The notes below the pieces were generated by a model. The model was not told where the DNA came from, did not search any database, and saw nothing but the letters and a program-made list of their open reading frames with translations. Positions 37,222 to 38,620 of a DNA stretch of 38,620 nt are shown in pieces. Numbering within the stretch: position 1 is the stretch's first letter; every line of letters starts with the position of its first letter. The DNA is from Bacteroidota bacterium (lineage in GTDB: Bacteria; Bacteroidota; Bacteroidia; Bacteroidales; JADFUO01): contig JAUXFX010000007.1 of assembly GCA_030622635.1 (NCBI GenBank), positions 1-38,620 of the forward strand, read 5' to 3'. Position numbers and translations under genes: made by a program.

Positions 37222-38620
37222 TTAATTCACAATCACCTTCCCGCTCCCAATAACACTATTCTCATCTCTCACCCTTATCAGATAAAGTCCTTTTCTCCAT
37301 CCTTCAACATCTACTTCAATCTCATTTTGTCCTTTTGGGATTTCTTTTTCTTTTACCTTCCTCCCGAAAATATCAAAAACTTTAATAACACATAAACCAA
37401 CTTTAAACTTTAAACATTGAACCTTAAACTTGTTTTGTGCCGGATTCGGATAAACTTTTAATACCGCCTGCTCTTCAGCTTTCTCCGGTTTTACTTCCTC
37501 CATTCCAACTATCAAACCGCAATCATCCAGCACGATGGTATCTGATGCAATAGGATACGGGCAAAGGGTATCGTATTGGAAGGGATAGGTATAAAGGGTA
37601 TCGTCTTCAAGGTTTTGGTTGAGTTTGCGTAGATAAACATCGAATTGGCCACTTTGATAGGTATTATACATGTACACAAGTTTATTGTCATAAACAGTAT
37701 CCATATAAATTGTATAAATATCCTGTACAAGGAATGTTGAATCTTTAATATTGCCAATGGTATCTATTAATACTGCATAATTCATGATGTCATTAACGGT
37801 GTTACCCCAGCCTACACCTGCAGCCAAAGTGGAATCATTTATGAATGTCGCATAAGTTAATCCACTATGTGCATAACCATAAACAATATCATAAATATCA
37901 ATAACATTTCCTATAAGGTCCATTTTCAGCAGTGCAGGAGATTTTGATCCCGGATAGTAATGGCTTATTGATGAATAATAATATGTTCCGGAAGGATTGA
38001 TTGATGTACTCCATGCACTCCCTCCTTTTTCACTTCCAACATCTTTATGAACCACTACTTCCCACTCAAAATTACCTAAAGAGTCAGTTTTGATGTAATA
38101 AGGTTTTGACCAGAATAAATTTGGTTGATTGGGGTCTTCGTAACCACAATGTCCCGTAATAAGAAATCCACCGTCTTGAGCCCTGATAAAAGACTGGGCA
38201 AAAGCATTCATCAAACTAGTATCTTGACTGTTATAGCAATCTTTCCATAAAAGATCGCCATCTATATCTAATCTGGCAAGACAAATACGATCAATTTGGG
38301 GATCATATCCCGAAAATAAAAGTGCAACACAGCCACCATCATCTGTTGCCAAAACATGAAAAGCATAATCTAAGTAACCTGGATTATGAAAAACCTTGCA
38401 CCACTGTTTTTCGCCACAAGAGTCAAGTTTTAAAATAATTGGATCTTGCATTTCATCATAAAATGTTGTTGAGCCTGATAAATATAATTCCCCATTCAAA
38501 CCATCTGCTAAACATGCAAATGCAGAATAAGAATTCGCCTCACCTATGGTTTTTTCCCATAATATTTGACCGTTTATGTCAGTTTTTATTAACCAATTAA
38601 AATGAGGATAACTACTGCCA
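37222..38620 (-). CDS. T9SS-sorted secreted beta-propeller-like protein, family A copy A3, truncated by window edge
   Basis: Frame stays open past the track start (TTG 38499) to the window end (NWLIKTDINGQILWEKTIGEANSY upstream); C-terminal YPNPAQNKFKVQCLKFKVGLCVIKVFDIFGRK. Confidence 0.85.
   Translation of the reverse strand, partial: GSSYPHFNWLIKTDINGQILWEKTIGEANSYSAFACLADGLNGELYLSGSTTFYDEMQDPIILKLDSCGEKQWCKVFHNPGYLDYAFHVLATDDGGCVALLFSGYDPQIDRICLARLDIDGDLLWKDCYNSQDTSLMNAFAQSFIRAQDGGFLITGHCGYEDPNQPNLFWSKPYYIKTDSLGNFEWEVVVHKDVGSEKGGSAWSTSINPSGTYYYSSISHYYPGSKSPALLKMDLIGNVIDIYDIVYGYAHSGLTYATFINDSTLAAGVGWGNTVNDIMNYAVLIDTIGNIKDSTFLVQDIYTIYMDTVYDNKLVYMYNTYQSGQFDVYLRKLNQNLEDDTLYTYPFQYDTLCPYPIASDTIVLDDCGLIVGMEEVKPEKAEEQAVLKVYPNPAQNKFKVQCLKFKVGLCVIKVFDIFGRKVKEKEIPKGQNEIEVDVEGWRKGLYLIRVRDENSVIGSGKVIVN

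Noticed and set aside
1-38620. DGR reverse transcriptase, Avd gene or AAC-rich template repeat inside the window
   Set aside because: No ORF with RT motifs and no AAC-rich near-copy of 9852-10050 was seen; if a DGR exists it acts from elsewhere.

Overview
AT-rich window from a Bacteroidetes (Bacteroidales-like) chromosome, judged from T9SS C-terminal domains, TAnnTTTG promoter words and gene content. Housekeeping genes: recR, a phosphoglucosamine mutase with a C-terminal extension, a RelA/SpoT homolog with a degenerate HD motif, floA-nfeD, clpS, a CoA-type NUDIX hydrolase, an OsmC-family gene, and a KamA-family radical SAM gene. A cobalamin riboswitch precedes a BtuB-like TonB receptor and a BtuG-like beta-propeller. 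Many secreted proteins carry T9SS sorting domains: a C10 peptidase with 7 FN3 repeats, YCF48 and cadherin-like proteins, and an alternating A-B-A-B-A paralog array at the right end. Observations most worth a second look: (1) the FISUMP-domain protein at 9855-11171 ends in a GC-rich, NNC-codon-rich stretch that looks like the variable region of a diversity-generating retroelement (DGR), with no RT or template in the window; (2) a 132/156-bp MITE-like element occurs twice with terminal inverted repeats and perfect 4-bp target duplications, one copy landing on a stop codon; (3) 7-bp tandem repeats occur in several intergenic spots and inside the T9SS domain coding sequence of the array paralogs, suggesting possible frameshift phase variation; (4) several families of dispersed palindromic repeats sit at gene ends; (5) a DUF4143 ATPase gene is bracketed by direct repeats. 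All homology calls were made by eye, with no database search.
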